Of a stretch of 21,535 nucleotides of DNA, positions 7,144 through 14,799 are shown one piece after another. Where the stretch lies: positions 1 to 21,535 of the forward strand of contig JAEDJU010000005.1 of the NCBI GenBank assembly GCA_016296195.1, in the 5' to 3' direction. The notes below the pieces were generated by a model. The model had not been told where the DNA came from and did no database searches. It saw only the letters and a list, made by a program, of their open reading frames with translations. Both the position numbers and the translations under genes were made by a program. Origin of the DNA: Candidatus Methanomethylophilaceae archaeon. Lineage in GTDB: Archaea; Thermoplasmatota; Thermoplasmata; Methanomassiliicoccales; Methanomethylophilaceae. Numbering within the stretch: position 1 is the stretch's first letter; each line of letters opens with the position of its first letter.

Positions 7144-7962
7144 TCAAAGCATACGGGATGCCACCGTACGCGCATCCACGGGTTCGAAGCCGGAATCGAT
7201 CAGGTCCGCCAGGACCTTCCTGGTACGGTCGTAGTTCCTGCCGATCTCCTCGTCGGACATGGGGCCGCCTGAACGTGTCTCCGCCATGTGCCAGCTGTGG
7301 GTGGCTACGACGCATACCCCTTCCTTGACCCTGTCGAAGAAGGATATGAAATCCCCGGGATCCCTCTTCCCCTCGTGCATCGGCCAGAGGTATGATGTTA
7401 TCGCTTTACCTGCCGCATCCGCACCCTTCAGCGCCGGCAGTTCGGTGAGACAGATGCTTCCGGAGGGTGTCGGCACGATCCTGTCGGACACGTACGTATA
7501 TCTGGACGAATCATAGGATATGCCGTACTCATAGAGGAAATCCAGCATCTCCTCATTCGGATCCATGTACGGCGAGCGGAATCCGACGGGAGAACGTCCT
7601 ACCTCGTCGCGTATGATCTGTATGGACTTCTCCACAATCCTGCGCATCTCCCCATGACCCAGATATACCTCGGTACGGGAACCGGTGAAGTCCTCGTGGT
7701 CCAACCCGTGCATCCCGACCTCGTGTCCGGATATCGTCCTCCCCACGTGGGTACGCTCCAGCGTCCTGGCCTCGGCGAAGAACGTGGCCTTCATACCCAG
7801 ATCGTCCAACAGATCCAGGATTATACCCGTACCTTTCTCGGACGAGGTGAAACGGGGTGCGTTCCCGTCCCCCCTATCCAGGGATATGGCTGCGGAGGAA
7901 CCTATGACCGGGTCGTTGACATCGCGGTCAAGGTCCACCGTGAAACAGAGTCTTCTGGACAT
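7144..7962 (-). CDS. Cytosolic NodB-type (polysaccharide deacetylase family) hydrolase
   Basis: A 272-residue NodB-fold metal-dependent hydrolase. The conserved motifs are intact: FTVDLDRD (7-14, acidic metal and base residues), GMHGLDHEDF with H85 and H89 in an HxxxH pair, GFRSPYMDPN (128-136), and THSWHM with H222. There is no signal peptide or membrane helix, so it acts in the cytosol. That argues against cell-wall glycan and for a soluble amide-type substrate, as in the PuuE/allantoinase-like and HpPgdA-like branches. It is the fourth gene of the AMP-pathway operon, starting 1 nt after the AMP phosphorylase stop, which implies co-translation. I cannot name the substrate; a link to nucleotide, nucleoside or amino-sugar breakdown is an inference from position only. 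Confidence 0.85.
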   Translation of the reverse strand: MSRRLCFTVDLDRDVNDPVIGSSAAISLDRGDGNAPRFTSSEKGTGIILDLLDDLGMKATFFAEARTLERTHVGRTISGHEVGMHGLDHEDFTGSRTEVYLGHGEMRRIVEKSIQIIRDEVGRSPVGFRSPYMDPNEEMLDFLYEYGISYDSSRYTYVSDRIVPTPSGSICLTELPALKGADAAGKAITSYLWPMHEGKRDPGDFISFFDRVKEGVCVVATHSWHMAETRSGGPMSDEEIGRNYDRTRKVLADLIDSGFEPVDARTVASRML

Positions 7963-7963
7963 C

Positions 7964-9457
7964 TCATCCCTTCTCGATCAGCATACCTTCGATTGAGATG
8001 GGGGTGAGACGCAGTGCCAGCTCCTTTGCGCGTACGCATTTGGCCTCGTTGTCGGCGTGGATGCGGAGGATGACATCTCCCTTCTCCACCCTCTGACCCC
8101 TCTTCTTGAAGATCAACAGTCCCGCACCCTTGTCGGACGGGGAACCGGATGCCCTGGCTATCTGTACGATCGCCTTGTTGTCAATGGAGTGCACATAACC
8201 GGATTTGGTGGCGACTATGTCCTGCGTGTACTTTCCGGGCACCAGGTCGGATGATTTGATGTCGTAGTTGCCGCCCTGTGCCGCGACGATCTCGCGGAAC
8301 TTGGTCATGGCCGCACCGGATTCCAACAGCTCATGCGCCTTGTCCACTCCGTTGGGGATGCCGCCCATCTCCAGGATCATGCCTGCCAGTGCGCATGCCT
8401 TCTCCACGACGCTTCCGGGATGATTCTCACCCTCCAGGACACGGATGCATTCCCTCGCCTCGAGGATCGGACCTACGGCCTGTCCGACGGGCTGGTCCGC
8501 ATACGTGATGGCACATTCCACATGCATACCCAGCTTGTCACCGAGTTCGGTGAAGTCGCGTACGTATGCGCGTGCGACGTTGAGTGTCGGGATCTTTGTA
8601 CCCGCACCCATGGGGATATCCACAAGGAGGTTGTTAGCACCGATTGCGAGCTTCTTGCTCATGATGGATGCGAGCATCTGTGCGCGGGGGTTGATACCGA
8701 GCGGGTTCTCCACCTTTATCACGATATCATCCACAGGTGCCAGATTCATGGAACCTCCCCATGCGAACACCGCACCGACATCCTCGGAGATCTTCTTCAC
8801 CTGCTCCGCACTGAGCTCCACGTTGCAGAAAGTCTCCACGAAATCGGAGGTTCCGCAGGCGCTGCTGATGGCACGTGATGAGGTCTTGGGAAGCATGAGT
8901 CCCGCGGCGGCGACGATGGAAACGACGATGGGCGTGACCTTGTTACCGGGGACACCGCCCACGCTGTGGAAGTCGAACACGGGTTCGCGGTCGAAGACGA
9001 TCCTCTCCCCGGTGTCCACCATCGCGTTTGTGAAGTATGCGATCTCCTCGAGATCCATACCGTTGATGTACAGCGAGGTGAGCCATGCCGATACCTCGAT
9101 ATTGGACAGCTTCGCCTCCAGGATGTCATTTACCACCGCACAGATCTCGTCCTTCTCCAGTTTCTTACCGTCCATCTTCTTCCTTATGTAGACGACGGAA
9201 TCCGGCTTCGGAGAATGTATGACATCCACGATATCGCCGTCCTTGAGTCCGTGACGGCGGATGTATATGTTCGGAACCAGGATCTCTCCCCTCTCGAGGA
9301 TGGTATCGGAATTGTCCACCAAGGAGATCCATACGTCCCTGGATGTGATCCTTACACGGTCGTGGACCTTCACTCCGAGCTCCCTGCAGTCGTCGTCATG
9401 GATGATGACCGCAGGCTCCGAGGAGTCCAGATCGTACGATCTTACCTTCAGCTTCAT
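7964..9457 (-). CDS. deoA: AMP phosphorylase (archaeal DeoA family)
   Basis: The 497-residue protein is archaeal AMP phosphorylase, which converts AMP (also CMP or UMP) plus phosphate to the free base and ribose-1,5-bisphosphate. It has the extra N-terminal domain (about 1-90) that separates archaeal NMP phosphorylases from bacterial thymidine phosphorylase. Core motifs include FHSVGGVPGNK (163-173), TSSRAISSACGTSD (192-205) and the C-terminal domain with GRRVEKGD-like GQRVEKGDVILRI. I chose the ATG at 9457, whose ATGA overlaps the RuBisCO stop; the frame start at 9469 would add only MGIQ. It supplies the substrate of the isomerase encoded two genes upstream, so the operon order is the reverse of the pathway order. 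Confidence 0.95.
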   Translation of the reverse strand: MKLKVRSYDLDSSEPAVIIHDDDCRELGVKVHDRVRITSRDVWISLVDNSDTILERGEILVPNIYIRRHGLKDGDIVDVIHSPKPDSVVYIRKKMDGKKLEKDEICAVVNDILEAKLSNIEVSAWLTSLYINGMDLEEIAYFTNAMVDTGERIVFDREPVFDFHSVGGVPGNKVTPIVVSIVAAAGLMLPKTSSRAISSACGTSDFVETFCNVELSAEQVKKISEDVGAVFAWGGSMNLAPVDDIVIKVENPLGINPRAQMLASIMSKKLAIGANNLLVDIPMGAGTKIPTLNVARAYVRDFTELGDKLGMHVECAITYADQPVGQAVGPILEARECIRVLEGENHPGSVVEKACALAGMILEMGGIPNGVDKAHELLESGAAMTKFREIVAAQGGNYDIKSSDLVPGKYTQDIVATKSGYVHSIDNKAIVQIARASGSPSDKGAGLLIFKKRGQRVEKGDVILRIHADNEAKCVRAKELALRLTPISIEGMLIEKG

Positions 9458-10689
9458 TTGTATCCCCACTTGACGATGGCCTCATGGAGTTCGGTGTGGT
9501 CCTTCGCATACTCGGTGACGGGTATATCCTGGAATGCGGCGTCTATTGCCTGGCACATGGCCATTGCACCCTTCCTTACACCTCCGGGGTGACCGGAAAC
9601 GCCTCCTCCTGCCTGTACCTGGACGTTCTTTCCGGAGATCTGTACCATCCTACCGATCATTCCGGGATACACCCCTCCGGAGCAGACGGGCATGACGGTC
9701 CTGTATCCTCCGACGGGATCGAGACAGGCGTTGAGGTTGGCCAGATCCCCCTTCGGATTTCCGGACATCTTGCCCACTCCGAGGGTACCGATATGGAGGG
9801 CGTCGCCTCCGCACATGCGTACCAGTTTGGTGATCGGGAGCATGGATATACCGTGGAGGGGGTCCCTGGTGAGTGCTCCGTGCATGGTCCTGTGCACATG
9901 GATGGGGACCTTGATGGACGGATCCTCCGCAAGTGCCTGAACGGCGGCGAAACCGCAGGTGATGACATCCACCATCAGCTCCTTGGCTCCCCAGGACTGT
10001 ACCTTCTCCGCAAGTTCCACGATCTTGTCGCCGTTGGTGCTGACATTGATCGCGTGCATCATCCTGTGGCCCTCGGACTCCAGCCTGTCCAACGCCTCCG
10101 CCACCGCGACCGTACGGTCCTCGATGGGACAGAACTTCTGATTGGACAGGGTCTCGTCGTCCTTGCTGTTGGTGAGCCCTCCGGCGCCTGCCTCGTACAC
10201 GTAGTTGGCCGTCTCCTTGGGGGAGAGTCCGATCTTGGGTTTGACTATGGTACCGACGAGGGGTTTCTCCGGCCTTCCGAGAAGGTCCCTGAGACCGTCC
10301 ACTCCGAACTTGGGACCTTTATACATGGAGAGGATCTCCTTGGAGAACGTCACATCCTCCAGCCTGAGCTTGCTTACGGATTCGAGACCGAAGAGGTTTC
10401 CGGCTATGACGGAAAGGATCTGAGGTACACCTCCGATGTCGATGCTGAAATCCTCGTTGGGGAACGCTATGCGGATGAGATCGCCGTCGATGGACAATAC
10501 TCTGGCACCGTACCTGTCCACGATCTTGGAGGTGGTGGTGCTGAGGTCCGTCCACGTACCCGTGGACTGCTCTGCGGCGATAGCGTTCGCCGCATCCGCC
10601 ATGGGCAGGTCGGTCGTGACCCTGTAGTCACAGATAACGAAGTCATCCACATCGATGTCCTCGCCCAGATGCATGTATGATGTTGCCAT
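9454..10689 (-). CDS. rbcL: Form III RuBisCO large subunit
   Basis: This 411-residue protein is an archaeal form III RuBisCO, which carboxylates ribulose-1,5-bisphosphate to two 3-phosphoglycerates in the AMP pathway. The catalytic residues are all present (spinach numbers in brackets): E40 (60), T45 (65), N98 (123), K150 (175), carbamylated K176 with D178 and E179 (201, 203, 204), H266 (294), R267 (295), H270 (298), loop-6 K307 (334), S337 (379) and G361-G362 (403-404). It should therefore be a true RuBisCO, not a RuBisCO-like protein. The segment before K176 reads GGLTNSKDDE, where most RuBisCOs have an Asp at the Thr position. The ATG follows the isomerase stop codon with no gap, and its own stop overlaps deoA, so the three proteins are probably coupled in translation. 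Confidence 0.96.
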   Translation of the reverse strand: MATSYMHLGEDIDVDDFVICDYRVTTDLPMADAANAIAAEQSTGTWTDLSTTTSKIVDRYGARVLSIDGDLIRIAFPNEDFSIDIGGVPQILSVIAGNLFGLESVSKLRLEDVTFSKEILSMYKGPKFGVDGLRDLLGRPEKPLVGTIVKPKIGLSPKETANYVYEAGAGGLTNSKDDETLSNQKFCPIEDRTVAVAEALDRLESEGHRMMHAINVSTNGDKIVELAEKVQSWGAKELMVDVITCGFAAVQALAEDPSIKVPIHVHRTMHGALTRDPLHGISMLPITKLVRMCGGDALHIGTLGVGKMSGNPKGDLANLNACLDPVGGYRTVMPVCSGGVYPGMIGRMVQISGKNVQVQAGGGVSGHPGGVRKGAMAMCQAIDAAFQDIPVTEYAKDHTELHEAIVKWGYK

Positions 10690-11619
10690 TTAATCACCGA
10701 TGAACTTGAATATGTCATCACCGAGCTGGCTGGTCATCACGTGGTACACTGAACCGGGTGAGATCAGACCTATCTCGGTTATTATGCCGTCTATGTACTT
10801 GGACGGCGTGCTGTCGAAAACGGGGTTGAATATCTTGACGCGCGGATCCAGTTCCCCTGCCTTGGCCACCTCCTCGTGGTCGCGCTCCTCTATGGTCACC
10901 ATGTCCCCGAACAGGGTCATGGGCGAGAACTTGTATGTCTCGGAACACACATAGAACTGTACACGGGCCTCGTTGGCCGCAAGTGCCAGCTGGGAGGTTC
11001 CTATCTTGTTGACCAGGGTTCCGTGCGACGTGATCGTGTCCGCACCCACGAAGACCTTGGTCACATTCTTCATGACGGAACGGACCGCACTGTCTATGAT
11101 CAGGGTGATGTCCACACCCTCCTTGGCAAGATCGTTCACGGTCAGTATCCCCTGTCTCCACGGACGGGATTCCGTCGCGTACACCTTGAACTTCTTGCCC
11201 TGTCTGAAAGCGGTCTTTATCACGCTGAGTGCCGCACTGCTGTTGCAGTGTGTGAGGATGACATCCCCGTCCTGGATGCGTTTCGCACCGATCTCGCCTA
11301 TGGTCTTCACGGCATTGACGGAGCCTTCGTTGAACCTTTCCGCGTTGGCTATGATGAGTCTCTTGGCATCCTCGACGGAACCGCAGCCCTCCACACCCTT
11401 CAACGTGGCGTGGACCCCGTTCCAGAGGGACACCGCGGTCGGCCTGGAATCCAGAATCTTGGCCTTGGCGGCCATAAGGTCGATCATGAAACCTTTGCTG
11501 TCATCACCTTCGTAAGAACCTGCGAAATCCGCCAAAGCGGATGCTCCCGCCCTGGCGATCCTGCCGGCACCACGAATCTCCATGCTCTTGATGGCATTGA
11601 CAGTGCTATCGACATCCAT
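10690..11619 (-). CDS. e2b2: Ribose-1,5-bisphosphate isomerase
   Basis: The 309-residue protein belongs to the eIF2B-alpha/beta/delta-like isomerase family and matches archaeal ribose-1,5-bisphosphate isomerase, which makes ribulose-1,5-bisphosphate for RuBisCO. Supporting residues are the RGAGRIAR phosphate-binding stretch (16-23), the catalytic cysteine C125 in THCNSSAAL, ESRPWRQG (150-157), and the catalytic aspartate D194 in VGADTIT. The related methylthioribose-1-phosphate isomerase and true eIF2B subunits are less likely given the adjacent rbcL and deoA. It is the first gene of the operon. There is no clear Shine-Dalgarno sequence, and a TATA element lies about 25 nt upstream, so it is probably leaderless. 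Confidence 0.94.
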   Translation of the reverse strand: MDVDSTVNAIKSMEIRGAGRIARAGASALADFAGSYEGDDSKGFMIDLMAAKAKILDSRPTAVSLWNGVHATLKGVEGCGSVEDAKRLIIANAERFNEGSVNAVKTIGEIGAKRIQDGDVILTHCNSSAALSVIKTAFRQGKKFKVYATESRPWRQGILTVNDLAKEGVDITLIIDSAVRSVMKNVTKVFVGADTITSHGTLVNKIGTSQLALAANEARVQFYVCSETYKFSPMTLFGDMVTIEERDHEEVAKAGELDPRVKIFNPVFDSTPSKYIDGIITEIGLISPGSVYHVMTSQLGDDIFKFIGD

Positions 11620-11639
11620 AGACGATAATCTATATCGCG

Positions 11640-11648
11640 GTATTTAAG
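11640..11648 (-). promoter_or_regulatory. Probable TATA box of the AMP-pathway operon
   Basis: On the minus strand CTTAAATAC is centred about 25 nt upstream of the isomerase ATG. A polypyrimidine run (11649-11664, CT-rich on the minus strand) sits just upstream and may help end the RNase III transcript. Confidence 0.5.
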
Positions 11649-11688
11649 AGGGGAGAAAGGAGAGGGTGCGTACGGCAATATGCATCCG

Positions 11689-12216
11689 TCAGCTGAACTG
11701 GTAATTCTCCATCAGAGGCAGCAGGATGATGTCCTGTACCAGATGCTTCGCCTTGTCGATCCCGAACGACAGGTATGTGGCGGCGAGGATGGCCTCGAAC
11801 ATGTCCGCCCTCATGTCATCGCTGAAATGGTCCCCCTTCCCGGATCTGAAGGAGTGTCCCAACAATGCGACATCCTCGTAATCTATCTTGTTGAATCTGA
11901 GGTACTCGCAGATCTTGGCATTGGCCACCGCGGCCTGTTTGAAATTGTTGGTCATCTCCCCCTCGTCCCTGAGCGATGAGATGTTGTATGCCTCGTCGCA
12001 CACGATGAATTCCAATACGGCATCCCCGAGGAATTCCAACCTCTGATAGGATTTGATCTTGACCTCGTGATTGACGTTGTACTCCTCCGAGAATGACGGA
12101 TGGGTCAGTGCGGTACGGAACAGTTCGATCTGTCTGTCGTCGAACCTCATGTTGAACGGAGGTTTGGCGAAGTATTCCCTGATGCGTCTCTCGTAGGTCT
12201 CCAATCCGCTTACCAT
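11689..12216 (-). CDS. rnc: Single-domain ribonuclease III
   Basis: This 175-residue protein has the RNase III nuclease domain: ALTHPSF (36-42), QRLEFLGDAVLE (58-69), EGEMTN (85-90) and ADMFEAILAA (137-146). The metal ligands E61, D65, D138 and E141 are present, so it should cleave RNA. The residue matching E. coli E38 is Gln58. There is no C-terminal double-stranded-RNA-binding domain; the protein ends about 30 residues after the last motif, resembling bacterial Mini-III in layout although it has the RLEFLGD signature. RNase III is uncommon in archaea. It is a single gene, divergent from the unknown 498-residue protein across 70 nt. Likely substrates would be rRNA or other structured precursors, but nothing here shows which. 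Confidence 0.9.
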   Translation of the reverse strand: MVSGLETYERRIREYFAKPPFNMRFDDRQIELFRTALTHPSFSEEYNVNHEVKIKSYQRLEFLGDAVLEFIVCDEAYNISSLRDEGEMTNNFKQAAVANAKICEYLRFNKIDYEDVALLGHSFRSGKGDHFSDDMRADMFEAILAATYLSFGIDKAKHLVQDIILLPLMENYQFS

Positions 12217-12237
12217 GTCCCGTAATCACCCTGCAGA

Positions 12238-12246
12238 GTATTAGGA
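12238..12246 (-). promoter_or_regulatory. Probable TATA box of the RNase III gene
   Basis: The minus strand reads TCCTAATAC, centred about 26 nt upstream of the RNase III ATG, consistent with a leaderless transcript. Confidence 0.4.
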
Positions 12247-12254
12247 ATTGCGCA

Positions 12255-12264
12255 TTACTATATA
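12255..12264 (+). promoter_or_regulatory. Probable TATA box of the 498-residue protein gene
   Basis: TTACTATATA on the plus strand is centred about 27 nt before the ATG at 12287, with no Shine-Dalgarno sequence in between. It lies back to back with the RNase III promoter. Confidence 0.55.
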
Positions 12265-12286
12265 GGCACTGAAATATCAAGTATCC

Positions 12287-13783
12287 ATGGGACGCAGGGC
12301 GAGATTCAGAGGAGTCAAGCGCACGAACAAGAGATTGGAGAACGACATCCTTGAGAGATCCAAGAATCTCTGGGAGGACCCATCCATACTCAGACCCAAA
12401 TGTGCGGGCAACTGCAGGAAATGTGCATTCGACAAGACCTTCAAGAAGATAGGCAAGCTCGACAAGTACAAGAACAGCGCGGAGGCCCTCACCAAATATG
12501 CCGGTAAGGGAAGCGACGACATCTTCAAAGCATACGCCGCCACAGCGTCCCTGTATGCGTCGGGAAGCGTTCCCTACATGGCGACCGCCAAACTCGCCGG
12601 GGAGGAGGTGCTGTTCGTCCAGAGAGGTGCGGTCGGAAACGACAAACTGATAGGGTGCCAGCACTACAACGACCCCAAGATCAGACTCCTGCTCTACAAC
12701 GCATTCGCCAAGAAGAAGGGGCTATTCCTCTATTCCATAACCGATGAATTGGTGTGTTCCAACTTCCCCAACATGCCCGAGGACTATCTCTATGACACGT
12801 TCTGGGAGTCGCCCTACGAATTCCCCGATGATGAACTGGAGTGCCAGCACACCAACGAGGCCGCCCTGGTCATAAAGGTGAAGTCCGCCGACCGCAGGAT
12901 AAGGATTTGCAGGAACTGTGCCAAGGATGTGTCGTCCCTGCAGTATGTCATATCCAGACTGGTAGCGGAGAAGCCATTGGACGATTTCGAGGTCACCGTC
13001 GAACACAACTACCACTCGTCCGGAGGGACGGGAGTGGAAGTCATAGAGGGTGAACAGCTCCAGAGATATGCCAACGGTGCGATCACCGACGTACAGCTCA
13101 TCAGGAACGTGTTGAAGGAGAGACTCGGAGCACTGAAGGATGGTGACGAATCCACATTCGTGATCGGGGATCATAACTTCGGTTCGGATTCTGCGGGATT
13201 CATTGCATCCCTCAAGGGTTCCGCGGACGAGATAGACGCACTCAGATCCTATCTGGCACAGTACAAGGATTCAATAGTCATACAGACCGACAGGGCGTCG
13301 GAGGCACTGTCCTCGATATGGGAGGCATCCTACAGGGAGATCCTCGAGTGCTTCACATCATCAGAGACCGCGGATGCCCTTGGCGATGTATCCAAGAAGA
13401 ACCTCCAATCGGTGCTCAGGGATGCACGCATGATGGAAAGATCCAAGGACGTGGTCAAGGCCCTGCCCGTATTCAGACATCCCGGGGATATAACCAGGCT
13501 AGCGGATGCCTATGCCAAGGCGATGAAGGTCGGTGGGACCGCTCTCCTGTCCGAGGAACTTACCAACAACCCTCCGAGGAACTACCACGCACGCGCACTC
13601 GCGAAAGGATTCGCGTTGGCGTTCATGGACAATCCCGATTCGGTGAAGAGTACGGCTGAGGAGAAGGATCTGGCGGAATTCCTCGTACCTTTCATCAGGG
13701 AACTCACGGATTCGACCGGTGACGAGTACCGTCACAAGATGTCCACCCTGCTCACGGCCACGGGATGCGGGGAGACCATCTAA
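12287..13783 (+). CDS. Cysteine-containing protein of unknown function (498 residues)
   Basis: I do not recognise this protein. It begins with a strongly basic stretch (MGRRARFRGVKRTNKR) that could contact nucleic acid. Two sets of metal-ligand-like residues follow: C39-x3-C43-x2-C46, then C186-x-H188 with C208-x2-C211, plus C124-x-H126. The second set looks like a zinc finger. The first has the spacing of a radical SAM cluster motif, but I see no barrel features around it, so a structural zinc or Fe-S site is as likely. The C-terminal half (about 260-498) looks mostly helical, with no signal peptide or membrane helix. The uninterrupted frame and the placed promoter support a real gene. It is divergent from the RNase III gene, and its stop overlaps that of the convergent taw2 gene. 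Confidence 0.85.
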   Translation: MGRRARFRGVKRTNKRLENDILERSKNLWEDPSILRPKCAGNCRKCAFDKTFKKIGKLDKYKNSAEALTKYAGKGSDDIFKAYAATASLYASGSVPYMATAKLAGEEVLFVQRGAVGNDKLIGCQHYNDPKIRLLLYNAFAKKKGLFLYSITDELVCSNFPNMPEDYLYDTFWESPYEFPDDELECQHTNEAALVIKVKSADRRIRICRNCAKDVSSLQYVISRLVAEKPLDDFEVTVEHNYHSSGGTGVEVIEGEQLQRYANGAITDVQLIRNVLKERLGALKDGDESTFVIGDHNFGSDSAGFIASLKGSADEIDALRSYLAQYKDSIVIQTDRASEALSSIWEASYREILECFTSSETADALGDVSKKNLQSVLRDARMMERSKDVVKALPVFRHPGDITRLADAYAKAMKVGGTALLSEELTNNPPRNYHARALAKGFALAFMDNPDSVKSTAEEKDLAEFLVPFIRELTDSTGDEYRHKMSTLLTATGCGETI

Positions 13784-14799
13784 TCCAATATGCGGACGTC
13801 CGCCACATAGTGGGAGACACTCGGTGCGAAGGATTTGACCTCTCTGACGCCCTCTATCCTGAACCTGCGATCCCCGCAGTGTTCCGTGAATATGGCTTCG
13901 ATCCTCTCCATGTACTCGTCGATGTAGAATGTGTCATGGTAGTGGATGATGCCTCCGGGTCTGATGAGCTCCAACGCCTTCGGAAGGAATTCGGACGTTA
14001 TCTGCACATACCCCATGAGGATACGGTCCGCGAACGCCCTTCCGGGGATATCACGGTTGTCCCCGAGCATCGGCTCCACGATACCGTCCACCTCGTTCAA
14101 GGTGACGTTTCTGACCAGGAACTCGTATGATTCCGGGTTCTTCTCGCATGCGATGACTCTCTTGGCACCCGAGAACTTCGCCAGAGGCAGTGTGAAGTAA
14201 CCTATGCCTGCGAACATGTCCACGACGGTCTCGCCAGTACAGTCCAGATTCTTCATCCTCTCGCGTTCGTCCACGTTACCGGATGCGAACATCACCTTGG
14301 TGACGTCGAAACAGTAACGTATACCGTTCTCGAGACGTACGGATTCGGTCTTGCTGCCGTGGATGAGTTCCATGCTGGGATGCCTGAACTCCCCGGACAC
14401 CCCGCTGCGATCCACACATATGGTGTCCATGTCCAACTCCTCCGCGTACACATCTCCGATGCGTGCCTTGTACGGATCCGCAGAAGGCCTCAGCTTGATT
14501 ATGGCGATGTCTCCGACATATTCCCATTTCATCGGCAGTTCCGACAGCACATCCTCCGGAAGATCGGAAAGGGCGTTCCTGATCCTGACCTGTGGAGGCG
14601 TCCTGTCACGGGAATGTGCCTCCCCGTCCGTGACCTCGAAACCCATGGATATTATCGTATCGACCGCGTCGTCCAATATGGGCACCAGTCTGTAATCCCC
14701 GTCCTTGGAGATCTTGGCATGACGGTTGACCACATCCATCCTCATTAGTCTGGGTATCGTATCGTGAGCATCCGACGAGGGGATCCTTGCCATCCTCAT
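13780..14799 (-). CDS. taw2: tRNA wybutosine-synthesis enzyme Taw2 (aminocarboxypropyl transferase)
   Basis: This 339-residue Trm5/Tyw2-family enzyme has an N-terminal RNA-binding region and a Rossmann AdoMet domain: DMFAGIGYFTLPLA (194-207), ACEKNP (217-222), GDNRD (246-250). The motif that decides function is MGY (262-264) with a later IHYHDT (285-290). Taw2/Tyw2 has these, while the Trm5 methyltransferase has NLP at that place. It is therefore predicted to transfer the aminocarboxypropyl group of AdoMet to the tricyclic base at tRNA-Phe position 37. It is the last gene of the TFS-PCNA run, and its ATG overlaps the flavoprotein stop by 4 nt. The stop codons of this gene and the convergent unknown gene share bases 13781-13782, leaving no spacer. 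Confidence 0.87.
   Translation of the reverse strand: MRMARIPSSDAHDTIPRLMRMDVVNRHAKISKDGDYRLVPILDDAVDTIISMGFEVTDGEAHSRDRTPPQVRIRNALSDLPEDVLSELPMKWEYVGDIAIIKLRPSADPYKARIGDVYAEELDMDTICVDRSGVSGEFRHPSMELIHGSKTESVRLENGIRYCFDVTKVMFASGNVDERERMKNLDCTGETVVDMFAGIGYFTLPLAKFSGAKRVIACEKNPESYEFLVRNVTLNEVDGIVEPMLGDNRDIPGRAFADRILMGYVQITSEFLPKALELIRPGGIIHYHDTFYIDEYMERIEAIFTEHCGDRRFRIEGVREVKSFAPSVSHYVADVRILD

Noticed and set aside
9484..10680. A 398-residue plus-strand frame opposite RuBisCO
   Set aside because: It lies entirely antisense to a fully conserved rbcL. The translation is rich in His, Val, Gly and Asp with no domain, as expected from codon bias on the other strand.
13780..14799. Calling the gene trm5 (tRNA guanine-37 N1-methyltransferase)
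   Set aside because: The diagnostic NLP motif of Trm5 is replaced by MGY, with a downstream HYH, which is the Taw2/Tyw2 pattern.
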